Positions 1-7,854 of a stretch of DNA of 18,496 nt are shown piece after piece (positions within the stretch are counted from its first letter, which is position 1; the number at the start of each line of letters is the position of its first letter). Both the position numbers and the translations under genes were made by a program. Below the pieces are notes generated by a model. It was given only the letters and a program-made list of their open reading frames with translations. It was not told the DNA's origin and did not search any database. Origin of the DNA: JBFWIW01 sp050253535. Lineage in GTDB: Bacteria > Bacillota > Clostridia > Oscillospirales > Oscillospiraceae. The stretch covers positions 1 to 18,496 of the forward strand of contig JBFWIW010000060.1 of assembly GCA_050253535.1 (NCBI GenBank), in the 5' to 3' direction.

Positions 1-1533
1 AAGGTGGCTCTTTGCAATCTGGAGCTTTTCCTCGTCTGTATAGGACGATATCTCAATGACCTCCACCCTGTCCAGGAGCGGGCGCGGTATCGTGTCCGTA
101 GTGTTGGCGGTGGTAATAAAAAGCACCTGAGAAAGGTCGACCGGAATCTCCATATAATGATCCCGGAACGCCGAGTTCTGCTCGGGGTCGAGTGCTTCAA
201 GAAGCGCGGCCGACGGGTCTCCCCTGTAATCGCTGCCCAGCTTATCGATTTCATCTAGAAGTATAAGCGGGTTCATACTCTCCGCCTGACCCAGGGCAGC
301 TATTATGCGTCCGGGCATGGCGCCGATATAGGTCTTGCGGTGTCCGCGTATCTCCGCCTCGTCATGCACGCCGCCGAGCGACATGCGGGCCAGCTTCCTG
401 TTTGTCGCCCGCGCTATGCTTATTGCGACAGAAGTCTTGCCGACCCCGGGAGGCCCGACGAGGCAAAGTATGCTGCCCTTCATATCGGGCGCGAGCTTTT
501 TCACGGCGAGAAACTCGACTATTCTCTCCTTGACCTTTAAGAGGCCGAAGTGATCGTCGTCAAGTATTTTACGCGCCGCCTTTATATCGAGCCGCTCTTT
601 GGTTTTTTTGTTCCACGGCAGTTCAAGGCACAGATCGAGATAGGATCGCAGAACGGACGCCTCTGCGGAGCCGAAGGGCTGTTTTGAGAGCCGGTCCACT
701 TCTTTAAGAAGCTTTTCCTCCGTCTCCTCCGGAAAACCGATCTGCATTATGCGCTCGCGGTAGCCGTCCATCTCAGACGGACCGCTGTCCTCGCCCAACT
801 CTGCGGAAATGACCTTCAACTGTTCACGCAGGACGTTGTCGCGCTGGATTCGGACGAGCTGTTCGTGCAGCTTTTCGTTTATCTGCTGTTCTATCGAGAG
901 GACTTCGATCTCGCGTCCAAGTATGCCGCTGATTATCTGCAGGCGCTTCACCGGGTCCAATGTTTCCAGGATCAGCTGCTTCTCCGTGTGCTTCAGGAAA
1001 ATATTCTGCGCAATATAATCCGCAACATAGCCCGGGTCATTTTTGACCGCGAGAGAGATGAGCGTCTCCGGTATCGCATGGCCCGAAAGGGATGAAAACT
1101 CTTCAAAAAGGCCGATTGTCTGGCGGAGAATGGCCTCAATGCGCGTTGTTATTGTTTTTACCTCTTTGATTGGAAGGGAGGTAACTTCCGCCGTATAATA
1201 ATCTCGGAACCCTGAAAATTCAAGCATTTTTGCTCGGGCAACACCCTCAACCATGATCCTGATGCCTCCGTTCGGCGAACGGAGGAACTGGCGCAGGTTG
1301 CATAAAGTGCCAATCTTATATAAGTCGGATTCCGATGGATTTTCCTTCAATACGTCCTTCTGTGCGACCAGAAATATTTTTCTGGCACCGTCCGAAGCTG
1401 CGTTGACCGCGGCGAGAGAGACGGGTCTCTCAACATCAAAGCTCATGACCATTTCCGGAAAGACCGTAAGACCGCGCAGCGCCAAAAGCGGTACTTCCTC
1501 TGAAATGATTATATCGTTATCAAATTCACTCAT
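1..1533 (-). CDS. lon: ATP-dependent protease Lon, N-terminal part (cut by window edge)
   Basis: Lon is a cytoplasmic AAA+ serine protease that degrades misfolded and regulatory proteins. The frame is open from ATG at 1533 to the left edge, giving the first 511 residues. The N-terminal substrate-binding domain begins around LALRGLTVFPEMV near residue 12. A helical linker follows, then the AAA+ module with Walker A GPPGVGKT at about 360-367 and Walker B LLDEID at about 425-430. The C-terminal protease domain with the Ser-Lys dyad would lie outside the window. The start is fixed by AAGGAG (1542-1547) eight bases upstream. Lon follows clpX as in the usual Firmicutes order tig-clpP-clpX-lon, but here a 385-base gap holding a hairpin-rich unit separates them, so it may have its own promoter. 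I found no CIRCE-like or other stress operator that I would defend. Identification is secure; completeness cannot be judged. Confidence 0.97.
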   Translation of the reverse strand, partial: MSEFDNDIIISEEVPLLALRGLTVFPEMVMSFDVERPVSLAAVNAASDGARKIFLVAQKDVLKENPSESDLYKIGTLCNLRQFLRSPNGGIRIMVEGVARAKMLEFSGFRDYYTAEVTSLPIKEVKTITTRIEAILRQTIGLFEEFSSLSGHAIPETLISLAVKNDPGYVADYIAQNIFLKHTEKQLILETLDPVKRLQIISGILGREIEVLSIEQQINEKLHEQLVRIQRDNVLREQLKVISAELGEDSGPSEMDGYRERIMQIGFPEETEEKLLKEVDRLSKQPFGSAEASVLRSYLDLCLELPWNKKTKERLDIKAARKILDDDHFGLLKVKERIVEFLAVKKLAPDMKGSILCLVGPPGVGKTSVAISIARATNRKLARMSLGGVHDEAEIRGHRKTYIGAMPGRIIAALGQAESMNPLILLDEIDKLGSDYRGDPSAALLEALDPEQNSAFRDHYMEIPVDLSQVLFITTANTTDTIPRPLLDRVEVIEISSYTDEEKLQIAKSHL

Positions 1534-1617
1534 GCTGTGATCTCCTTAAGCATAAGGCGCCGATACGGACTCGCATCTGCGCGCGTCTTCTCGCGCCATG
1601 CTTTGCATATTTCATTG

Positions 1618-1634
1618 GCGGGCGTCAGCCCGCC
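1618..1634. other. GC-rich hairpin upstream of lon
   Basis: GGCGGGC (1618-1624) and GCCCGCC (1628-1634) form a 7-bp stem with a 4-base GTCA loop. There is no T-tract on either side, so it is not a canonical terminator. It lies about 85 bases upstream of the lon start and would be in the lon leader if transcription comes from clpX. Confidence 0.5.
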
Positions 1635-1638
1635 TGAT

Positions 1639-1911
1639 TCATAAATCTTCACCTGTCACAAAAACCCGCAGCTCATATATCAAAGATTTTTGATGGGCAT
1701 GGGCGTTTTGTGGCAAAATCGGGGTGCCGAAAGGCTGGCCTTTCAAGAGGCGAGATGAAGCCGCTGGGTGGCTATACTTATTAAACCAGCCACGCGTACC
1801 ACAAAACGGCTTTGTATCAGCGTGTTTTGCTTTACAAAAGCACATGCTTGGCACGGGTTTGCGAAAAGCCGCACGATCGTGCGGCTTTTGCACGGAAAAC
1901 GCAAAAAACAT
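1639..1911 (-). repeat. Hairpin-rich intergenic unit carrying a 90-codon ORF; suspected dispersed repeat
   Basis: This stretch fills most of the clpX-lon gap. It has nested inverted repeats: ATCAAA/TTTGAT (1679-1684, 1689-1694); CGTTTTGTGG/CCACAAAACG (1704-1713, 1799-1808) enclosing GAAAGGC/GCCTTTC (1729-1735, 1738-1744) and GTGGCT/AGCCAC (1768-1773, 1788-1793); and a perfect palindrome at 1864-1889. A minus-strand ORF with an ATG at 1911 runs through the whole unit and ends at 1639. It has no Shine-Dalgarno sequence, is rich in Cys, His and Pro, and matches no domain I know, so I do not call it a protein-coding gene. Long open frames also occur on the plus strand here, which suggests base-composition or repeat constraint. 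Part of the ORF (CGTRGWF) matches the metallophosphoesterase at 5333-6019 in both DNA and protein. I infer a dispersed repeat or a structured RNA; a single copy cannot prove it. Confidence 0.4.
1864..1889. terminator. 26-bp perfect palindrome downstream of clpX, probable terminator
   Basis: AAAAGCCGCACGA (1864-1876) is followed directly by its exact reverse complement (1877-1889). Transcribed from clpX, this gives a GC-rich hairpin ending in UUUU, 29 bases past the clpX stop. A second inverted repeat, GGAAAA/TTTTCC (1894-1899, 1911-1916), lies between it and the stop. The T-tract is short, so it may attenuate transcription into lon rather than stop it fully. Confidence 0.55.
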
Positions 1912-1918
1912 TTTCCGG

Positions 1919-3202
1919 TTATGATGCGTTTACAATATCGGGGTCTATCTGAGGCTTCTGACGGTACGTTACCTTAGGAGGCTCGCTGCCATCTACACTG
2001 GCCTTTGTAATAACGACCCTTTCTATTCTTTCATCGGAAGGCACCTCGTACATTATCACGGTCATAACCTTTTCCATGACCGAACGCAGCCCACGGGCGC
2101 CGATGCTCATTTCGATAGCCTTGTCGGCGATGGCCCCGAGAGCCTCGTCGTCAAATTCCAGCGTGACCTTGTCAAAACCCATAAGCGCTTTATACTGGCG
2201 TGTCAGCGCATTTTTTGGCAGTGTCAGTATCTTTATTAGGTCATCCCGTTTCAGGCCGTTAAGCGGAGACAGCACCGGCAGCCTGCCGACAAGTTCGGGG
2301 ATTATGCCATATTTCAGAAGGTCGTGAGCCTGAACATTTTTCAGTATCGCGCCTATGTCCCGGTCCGCTTTCGTCTGTATTTCAGCGCCAAAGCCTATGC
2401 TTCTTGTGTCGAGGCGGTTTTCAATTATTTTTTCTATTCCGTCAAACGCGCCGCCGCATATAAAGAGTATGTTTGAGGTATCGATACTGATAAACTCCTG
2501 ATGCGGGTGCTTCCTTCCGCCCTGCGGGGGGACGTTTGCGATTGTGCCTTCCAGAATTTTCAGGAGTGCCTGCTGGACGCCCTCTCCGGAGACGTCGCGC
2601 GTTATCGAAACATTTTCACTCTTGCGAGCTATCTTGTCGATCTCATCTATATAGATTATGCCGCGCTCAGCGTATTCAACATTGAAATCAGCCGCCTGCA
2701 GAAGACGCAGAAGAATGTTCTCAACGTCTTCGCCGACATAGCCGGCTTCGGTAAGCGTCGTCGCGTCCGCTATGGCGAACGGCACCTCGAGCGTACGGGC
2801 AAGCGTCTGCGCGAAAAGCGTCTTACCGCTTCCCGTAGGGCCTATGAGCAGGACGTTGCTCTTCTGCAGCTCGGTGTCGTTCTTTGTTCCGTAAAATATG
2901 CGCTTGTAGTGGTTGTACACGGCGACAGACAGGGTAATCTTTGCGTCTTCCTGTCCTATTATATAATTATCAAGGACAGCACGGATATCCGCCGGTTTCG
3001 GGAGTTTCCCCGTAATGCCGGGAGCTCTTTCTGAGCGCACAGTGTCTACCGGGATATACTCGTCGGATAGAATGCTGTTGCATAGTTTAACGCACTCGTT
3101 GCATATATAGGAACTCTGTCCGGCAATAATACGCTCTACCTGATCCTGGCGTTTCCCGCAGAAACTGCATCTTACGTTTTTGTTTTCTTCGTTTTTAGCC
3201 AT
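1919..3202 (-). CDS. clpX: ATP-dependent Clp protease ATP-binding subunit ClpX
   Basis: ClpX is the hexameric AAA+ unfoldase that feeds substrates into the ClpP chamber. The 427-residue length is normal. The N-terminal zinc-binding domain has Cys12, Cys15, Cys34 and Cys37. Walker A GPTGSGKT is at 121-128 and the pore loop GYVGED at about 154-159. Walker B IIYIDEIDK ends near 190. A SIGFGAEI segment is the IGF loop that docks on ClpP, and GARGLR is the sensor-2 region. The start is ATG at 3202 with AAAGGA seven bases upstream. The gene starts 30 bases after the clpP stop and is presumably cotranscribed with it. A palindrome, probably a terminator or attenuator, follows the TAA stop at 1919. 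Confidence 0.98.
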   Translation of the reverse strand: MAKNEENKNVRCSFCGKRQDQVERIIAGQSSYICNECVKLCNSILSDEYIPVDTVRSERAPGITGKLPKPADIRAVLDNYIIGQEDAKITLSVAVYNHYKRIFYGTKNDTELQKSNVLLIGPTGSGKTLFAQTLARTLEVPFAIADATTLTEAGYVGEDVENILLRLLQAADFNVEYAERGIIYIDEIDKIARKSENVSITRDVSGEGVQQALLKILEGTIANVPPQGGRKHPHQEFISIDTSNILFICGGAFDGIEKIIENRLDTRSIGFGAEIQTKADRDIGAILKNVQAHDLLKYGIIPELVGRLPVLSPLNGLKRDDLIKILTLPKNALTRQYKALMGFDKVTLEFDDEALGAIADKAIEMSIGARGLRSVMEKVMTVIMYEVPSDERIERVVITKASVDGSEPPKVTYRQKPQIDPDIVNAS

Positions 3203-3232
3203 TAACTAATCCTTTCGCCGAGGATACCACTA

Positions 3233-3814
3233 TCAGCGCTTAAAAATGACCTTGTCAATAAGGCCGAATTTTTGGGCTTCCTCTGCGCTCATGAAATTAT
3301 CACGCTCGCTTGCGTTTTTGATTTCTTCTATGGTCTTACCGGTTTTCTCGGCCAGTATCCTGTTCAGGTTGTTTTTTATGCGAAGTATGTTTTCAGCATG
3401 AATCTGAATATCCGTCGCCTGCCCCTGAAATCCTCCCGAGGGCTGGTGAATCATGATCTCAGAATTGGGCAGAGCAATCCTCTTCCCGTTTGCGCCGGCG
3501 GCGAGGAGAAAAGCGCCCATGCTTGCGGCAAGACCTACGCAAATTGTGGATACGTCCGCCTTTATATACTGCATGGTATCATATATGGCAAGCCCCGCAG
3601 TGACGGAGCCGCCGGGACTGTTAATGTAAAACTGGATGTCCTTGTCGGGATCCTGCGCCTCCAAGTAGAGAAGCTGCGCTATGACAAGGCTCGCTGTTGT
3701 ATCGTTCACCTCTTCGCCGAGGAATACGATACGGTCGTTTAATAGTCTGGAAAAGATGTCATAGGAGCGCTCGCCGCGCGAGGTCTGCTCAACAACATAA
3801 GGAACTAAACTCAT
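3233..3814 (-). CDS. clpP: ATP-dependent Clp protease proteolytic subunit ClpP
   Basis: ClpP forms the double-heptameric serine protease chamber that works with ClpX. The protein is 193 residues, the normal size. The catalytic triad is visible at Ser98 (GLAASMGAF), His123 (MIHQPSGG) and Asp172 (SERDNFMS), the same numbering as in Bacillus subtilis ClpP. The start is ATG at 3814 with AAGGAG seven to eight bases upstream. The gene lies between tig and clpX. The 96-base gap to tig contains AT-rich sequence, but I see no promoter with both boxes, so cotranscription with tig is likely. Nothing in the sequence is unusual for the family. Confidence 0.98.
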   Translation of the reverse strand: MSLVPYVVEQTSRGERSYDIFSRLLNDRIVFLGEEVNDTTASLVIAQLLYLEAQDPDKDIQFYINSPGGSVTAGLAIYDTMQYIKADVSTICVGLAASMGAFLLAAGANGKRIALPNSEIMIHQPSGGFQGQATDIQIHAENILRIKNNLNRILAEKTGKTIEEIKNASERDNFMSAEEAQKFGLIDKVIFKR

Positions 3815-3910
3815 TATATCGTCTCCTTAAAAAATGTACGTTGGAAAAATATTATCCAAAGAGTGCTGCATATATTCATGTTTAGGGCTTCTAATTGCCC
3901 CGCTTTCATA

Positions 3911-5233
3911 TTATTCCGCATCCTCGCCGGATGTTTTTTCTGTCTTAGCCGTCTTTTTCTTTTCTGTAACAGCAGTGGAATAGATCAACTTTTCGGCCTT
4001 TTCGATTTTAATCTGCTGCTTTACCGCGTCTTCGTTTATAGCCTTCTTAACAGCGTCCATTTCCATGCTGTACTTTTCGGCAAATTCGGAGTATTTGGCC
4101 TCGGCTTCCTCATCACTGACTTCAAAATCCTCTGTCTTTGCTATCTGTTCAAGGGCGATGTCGGCTTTTATCTGCTTCTCCGCGGAGGGTCTCATGCTTG
4201 CTTTGTAATCGTCCATATTCGTCCCCATCATCTGGAGGTAATTCTCAAATGACATCCCCTGTGAGCTGAGGTTATAGCTGTAACTCTGGATGGTTTGGTT
4301 TATACGCTCATCCACCATTGCATCAGGGACTTCACACGCCATCCCCTCAATAATCTTGTCCATAACGGCTTCCTCAAAAGCCTTATCCGCCTGTGATTTT
4401 TTACGTTCGGTGAGATTATCCTTTATGCTGTTTCTGTACGCCTCAAGGGTGTCAAACTCTGAGACGTCCTTGGCAAATTCATCGTCCAACTCGGGAAGGA
4501 TACTCTCCTTGACCTCGCAGAGCTTTACCTTAAACACAACGGGCTTACCGGCGAGATCCGCGGTATATTCTTCAGGGAAAGATACGTTAATATCGCGCTC
4601 TTCTCCCGCTTTCATTCCGACAACCTGCTCCTCAAATCCAGGAATAAACTGGCCTGAACCAAGGACGAGGCTATAATCGGTGCCTTTTCCGCCCTCAAAC
4701 GGTTTACCGTCTAGGAACCCCTCAAAATCGATTATGGCGGTATCACCAGTCGCGGCCTCACGGTCGGCGGTCACAATGCGGGCATTTCGTTTTCTTATCT
4801 GCTCAATCTCTTCGTCCACGTCCTTCTTCAGAATGCGTACGGATTCTTTTGGTGCGGTAATGCCCTTATACTCGCCCATCTTAACCTCTGGATAGAGGGC
4901 GACGGAATATTTAATAGTGACGATCTTCTCGTCACTTATATTGACGTCCAGAAGACCGGGCTGACCGACGATGCTGAGCTTCTCGCTCGTGACAGCAAAT
5001 TCAAACGCCTGCGGATAAAGTATCTCTATTGCATCCTCATAAAATACGGAGGCTCCGTACATGTTCTCGATGATCTTGCGTGGCGCCTTTCCCTTTCTGA
5101 ATCCGGGTACAGAAATGGAGTTTCTATTTTTCCTGTAAGCCTGATTAACGGCTTCCTCAAACTTTTCTGCCGATACCTCGACAGTCAGTTCCGCTGTATT
5201 TTTTTCTTTCTTTTCGAAACTCTTTACGTTCAC
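3911..5233 (-). CDS. tig: Trigger factor (ribosome-associated chaperone and peptidyl-prolyl isomerase)
   Basis: Trigger factor binds the ribosome exit tunnel and folds nascent chains. The start chosen is GTG at 5233, because AGGAGGA (5242-5248) lies eight bases upstream; the frame stays open further upstream but without a ribosome binding site. The product is about 440 residues, the family norm. The N-terminal domain has the ribosome-binding signature GFRKGKAP at about 44-51. An FKBP-type isomerase domain follows at about 160-245 (ATGDTAIIDFEG, then IPGFEEQVVGM). The rest is the helical C-terminal substrate cradle, ending in a Lys/Glu-rich tail. A promoter with TATAAT lies 62-67 bases upstream, so tig heads the tig-clpP-clpX(-lon) unit. 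Confidence 0.97.
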   Translation of the reverse strand: MNVKSFEKKEKNTAELTVEVSAEKFEEAVNQAYRKNRNSISVPGFRKGKAPRKIIENMYGASVFYEDAIEILYPQAFEFAVTSEKLSIVGQPGLLDVNISDEKIVTIKYSVALYPEVKMGEYKGITAPKESVRILKKDVDEEIEQIRKRNARIVTADREAATGDTAIIDFEGFLDGKPFEGGKGTDYSLVLGSGQFIPGFEEQVVGMKAGEERDINVSFPEEYTADLAGKPVVFKVKLCEVKESILPELDDEFAKDVSEFDTLEAYRNSIKDNLTERKKSQADKAFEEAVMDKIIEGMACEVPDAMVDERINQTIQSYSYNLSSQGMSFENYLQMMGTNMDDYKASMRPSAEKQIKADIALEQIAKTEDFEVSDEEAEAKYSEFAEKYSMEMDAVKKAINEDAVKQQIKIEKAEKLIYSTAVTEKKKTAKTEKTSGEDAE

Positions 5234-5294
5234 GTTGGTTGTCCTCCTACAGATTCCATTTGTAGCGCGGTTTTCATACGGGCATACGCATTGG

Positions 5295-5323
5295 ATTATA
5301 GCAGAACATTTTACCAAATGCAA
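5295..5323 (-). promoter_or_regulatory. Sigma-A promoter for tig
   Basis: On the minus strand, TTGCAT (-35, 5318-5323) is followed by a 17-base spacer and a perfect TATAAT (-10, 5295-5300). Transcription would start near 5288, leaving a leader of about 55 bases before the GTG of tig. The rplS promoter has the same -35 hexamer and spacer length. Confidence 0.7.
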
Positions 5324-5332
5324 ACCCTATTT

Positions 5333-6019
5333 TTATATAATTGATACCGGTTTAAAGTCCACATAATCGGCGGAGACCATCGAATATTCAATACCGGCAA
5401 TATTTCCAATTCTGGCAAGTTTTATCCCCGGGCCGTGGATATGCCCATACCAGCACGCTTTTACGCCGTATTTCTCCATAATCCTTATGATATCCCCGCA
5501 GACATATTCACCATAACGCGGCGGATAGTGGAAAAAGCACAGCTTATGTTCCGCATTCCCCGCGGCCTTGAGCGACAGCTCCAGCCGCGTGAGCTCCCGG
5601 TTCATTATCTTCCTGTCGTGCTCTGTATGCGTCTCCTCTTCATAAAACCAGCCACGCGTACCGCAAATTGCCGTATCACCATAAAAATAGCAATTGTTAT
5701 TGAGGATATCAATGCTCTTAATATCGTTATTTTCAAAAAATTTATAAGCTTTTGCCGCTGTCGTCCACCAATAATCGTGATTTCCTTTTAAAACTATTTT
5801 TCTGCCCGGCAGCGCATCTATGAATTTAAAATCGAGCAGCGCCTTCTCAATGGACATGCTCCAGGAAATATCACCGCAGATAACGGTTGTATCATCGTCC
5901 GTCAGGTTCGAAAATCCCTCTTTCAGACGCTCCGTGTGGTTTTCCCATCCGGGGCCAAAAACGTCCATCGGTTTGTCCGCCTCAAGAGAGAGGTGCAGGT
6001 CGCCAATAGCGTATAGCAT
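5333..6019 (-). CDS. Calcineurin-like metallophosphoesterase
   Basis: This is a soluble 228-residue phosphoesterase with the complete dimetal motif set: GDLH (Asp7, His9), GDISW (Asp50), GNHDYWW (Asn80, His81), FFHYPP (His164) and GHIHG (His193, His195). The natural substrate cannot be deduced. The start is ATG at 6019 (MLYAIGDLHL), preceded by AAGGGG at a normal distance. An upstream in-frame ATG at 6073 would add a tail without motifs and lacks a clear ribosome binding site. The gene starts 75 bases from the divergent DUF1540 gene and ends 10 bases before the tig -35 box. An internal CGTRGWF segment (about residues 119-125) is also found in the intergenic unit between clpX and lon. Family assignment is firm; biological role is unknown. 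Confidence 0.92.
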   Translation of the reverse strand: MLYAIGDLHLSLEADKPMDVFGPGWENHTERLKEGFSNLTDDDTTVICGDISWSMSIEKALLDFKFIDALPGRKIVLKGNHDYWWTTAAKAYKFFENNDIKSIDILNNNCYFYGDTAICGTRGWFYEEETHTEHDRKIMNRELTRLELSLKAAGNAEHKLCFFHYPPRYGEYVCGDIIRIMEKYGVKACWYGHIHGPGIKLARIGNIAGIEYSMVSADYVDFKPVSII

Positions 6020-6094
6020 GTTCCACCCCTTGTCGGTATATGTTCGATAATTGTGCAGATAATAAACGTGCAATAAATTAAAAGGAGAATCATT

Positions 6095-6289
6095 ATGCCT
6101 GACAAAAAGTCAAATGGAATCTGTCACGTCGGCTGCGAAGTTGCAAACTGCGCATATCACGGTGATAATAACTGCTGCTGCGCCGATGAAATTACGGTTG
6201 AATCGCCCTCAGCACTCCGCAAGGGCGAGACATTTTGCTCCACCTTCACCACGTCAAGCAACGGCAAAAGCGATAAACACAGCATGTAA
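6095..6289 (+). CDS. DUF1540 small cysteine-rich protein
   Basis: This 64-residue protein is one of only two plus-strand genes. It has the DUF1540 pattern: Cys10 and Cys14 (CHVGCEV), Cys19-x-Tyr-His, then CCC near 27-29 followed by ADEITV, and a further Cys near 48. The spacing suggests metal binding or structural cysteines, but no function is established that I can name. The start is ATG at 6095 with AAAGGAG (6080-6086) eight bases upstream. The protein is hydrophilic with no signal peptide. It is divergent from the metallophosphoesterase and convergent with thrC, with which it shares a terminator. DUF1540 proteins are common in spore-forming Firmicutes, which fits the rest of the window. 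I could not find a convincing sigma-A promoter in the 75-base divergent region, so a sporulation sigma factor is possible. Confidence 0.88.
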   Translation: MPDKKSNGICHVGCEVANCAYHGDNNCCCADEITVESPSALRKGETFCSTFTTSSNGKSDKHSM

Positions 6290-6299
6290 TAAGTTTTCT

Positions 6300-6337
6300 A
6301 GTCAAAAGCCGGCCGGCTTTGCGGCCGGTTTTTGACT
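6300..6337. terminator. Bidirectional intrinsic terminator between DUF1540 gene and thrC
   Basis: AGTCAAAAGCCGGCC (6300-6314) pairs with GGCCGGTTTTTGACT (6323-6337), 15 positions with one G-T wobble and an 8-base loop. The A-rich and T-rich flanks make it work in both directions, ending DUF1540 transcripts on plus and thrC transcripts on minus. Confidence 0.85.
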
Positions 6338-6347
6338 ACATAATCAA

Positions 6348-7835
6348 CTAGGCGAGAAATTTCTCTATTACCGCTTTCATGTCGCTTTTTTCGACGCAGT
6401 CGTTAAATCGCGGGCGCTTTGTTCTGAGTGCTTTGAGCGGCAGGGGTGCTTCGGTGCCTGTCGCCTCCTCGAGCATTGAAATAAGCTCGGTTCCGGGGGC
6501 GGATACGCTTTTTCCCAGCGCGTCCAGAACACTGTCGCAGAATTTATACGGACTTGCTGTGGAGACGACCACGGCCGGCGTTATATCGCCGGTCTTTTCA
6601 CGGTACTTATTTAAAACGCTGTAGGCTACTGCCGTATGCGTATCTATAAGGTAACCGCTGTCACCGAACGTCCGGGCGATAAGCGCTTTTGTTTCATTAT
6701 CGGTAGATGAGCCGCAGGCGAAGACAGCTTCAATTCCGGACTTTATCTCGCCGGATACCTCGTATCTGCCTTCGGACGAAAGCGCCTTCATATATTCGGA
6801 GACCAGTTCGTCGTTCTTACCGCAGAGTTCGAAAATCAGCCGCTCTAAATTACTTGAAACCAGTATATCCATTGAAGGCGATATTGTAGTATAAAATTTC
6901 CTGTTGCGGTCGTAAACGCCGGTCGCTATAAATTCCGTCAGGACGTCGTTCATATTCGACGCGCAGATGAATTTATTTACGGGAAGCCCTATGCGCATAG
7001 CGTAGTACCCCGCTAAAATATCGCCGAAATTGCCCGTGGGGACACTGAAATTTATTTTATCGCCGAGCTTTAAGCCATCTTTTTTCACAATATCACAGTA
7101 GGCTGAGATATAGTAGACGATCTGAGGCAGAAGGCGGCCCCAGTTTATAGAGTTCGCCGACGATAGGAAATATCCCTTCTTTGAAAGGTCTTCACGGAGC
7201 CCTTCGTCAGAAAAAATATTTTTTACGCCTGTCTGAGCGTCATCAAAATTCCCTGTAACGGCGCAGACTCCGACGTTGCTGCCACCCTGTGACGTCATCT
7301 GGAGCTTTTGGACATCGGACACGCCATCCTTGGGATAGAAGACCATGATCTTAGTTTTAGGAACGTCGCAGAATCCCTCCAACGCGGCTTTGCCGGTGTC
7401 GCCGGAGGTAGCGACCAGAATGCAGGCTGTCCTCTCCTCGCCGGACTTTTTGAGGGAAGCCGTCAGCAGATACGGCAGTATCTGCAGCGCCATATCCTTG
7501 AAAGCGCAGGTCGGCCCATGCCACAGCTCCAGAAAATACGTCCCGGAGTCCGCTTTGTGCACGGGGGCTGTCTTCGGGCTGTCAAACCCCTTCGGCCCGT
7601 AAGCGCGATAGATGTAGTCGTTCAATTCCGCCACCGTAAAATCTTCAAGGAACATGCTCATGACGTAAACCGCCCTCTGCTGATACGTCATGTTGCAGAG
7701 CTCCTTCAGGGCTCCGGTGGGGAGTTTCGGCAAAATTTCCGGGACAAAGAGTCCGCCCTCGCGTGAAAGGCCTCGCGCAATAGCTTCAGAGGCTGTGAGG
7801 GAGATTTTTTTATCACGGGTACTCTGGTATCTCAT
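6348..7835 (-). CDS. thrC: Threonine synthase
   Basis: Threonine synthase is a PLP enzyme converting O-phosphohomoserine to threonine and phosphate, the last step of threonine synthesis. The 495-residue protein opens with the typical MRYQSTRD segment. It carries the PLP-lysine motif HGPTCAFKDMALQ (Lys113), the SGDTGKAALEGF segment and the phosphate-binding VPTGNFGDILAG segment. This matches the longer (yeast/E. coli-like) ThrC class. The start is ATG at 7835 with GGAAGGA about eight bases upstream. It begins 19 bases after the dipeptidase stop and is probably the last gene of the rplS-to-thrC run, closed by the terminator at 6300-6337. No other threonine genes are adjacent and no T-box leader precedes it. 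Confidence 0.97.
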   Translation of the reverse strand: MRYQSTRDKKISLTASEAIARGLSREGGLFVPEILPKLPTGALKELCNMTYQQRAVYVMSMFLEDFTVAELNDYIYRAYGPKGFDSPKTAPVHKADSGTYFLELWHGPTCAFKDMALQILPYLLTASLKKSGEERTACILVATSGDTGKAALEGFCDVPKTKIMVFYPKDGVSDVQKLQMTSQGGSNVGVCAVTGNFDDAQTGVKNIFSDEGLREDLSKKGYFLSSANSINWGRLLPQIVYYISAYCDIVKKDGLKLGDKINFSVPTGNFGDILAGYYAMRIGLPVNKFICASNMNDVLTEFIATGVYDRNRKFYTTISPSMDILVSSNLERLIFELCGKNDELVSEYMKALSSEGRYEVSGEIKSGIEAVFACGSSTDNETKALIARTFGDSGYLIDTHTAVAYSVLNKYREKTGDITPAVVVSTASPYKFCDSVLDALGKSVSAPGTELISMLEEATGTEAPLPLKALRTKRPRFNDCVEKSDMKAVIEKFLA

Positions 7836-7854
7836 CTGTAATGTCCTTCCAATT

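Noticed and set aside
1704..1808. CRISPR or tandem repeat array
   Set aside because: The repeats here are inverted and not regularly spaced direct repeats; no array was seen anywhere in the window.
2501..3034. 177-codon plus-strand open frame
   Set aside because: It is antisense to the conserved AAA+ core of clpX, has no ribosome binding site and encodes no recognisable domain.
3272..4252. Long plus-strand open frames opposite clpP and tig
   Set aside because: They mirror strongly conserved coding sequence on the other strand; their hydrophobic Leu/Phe-rich composition is typical of antisense frames.
5234..5323. N-terminal extension of trigger factor
   Set aside because: The upstream ATG has no ribosome binding site and lies on the promoter; GTG at 5233 has AGGAGGA and gives the normal N-terminus.
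6020..6094. Promoters for the divergent metallophosphoesterase and DUF1540 genes
   Set aside because: Several GATAAT-like boxes occur, but none has a matching -35 at 16-18 bases on either strand.
7308..7766. 152-codon plus-strand open frame opposite thrC
   Set aside because: It is a shadow of conserved threonine synthase sequence with no independent start signal.
7836..7854. T-box or other amino-acid riboswitch before thrC
   Set aside because: The gap to the dipeptidase gene is only 19 bases, too short for a leader.
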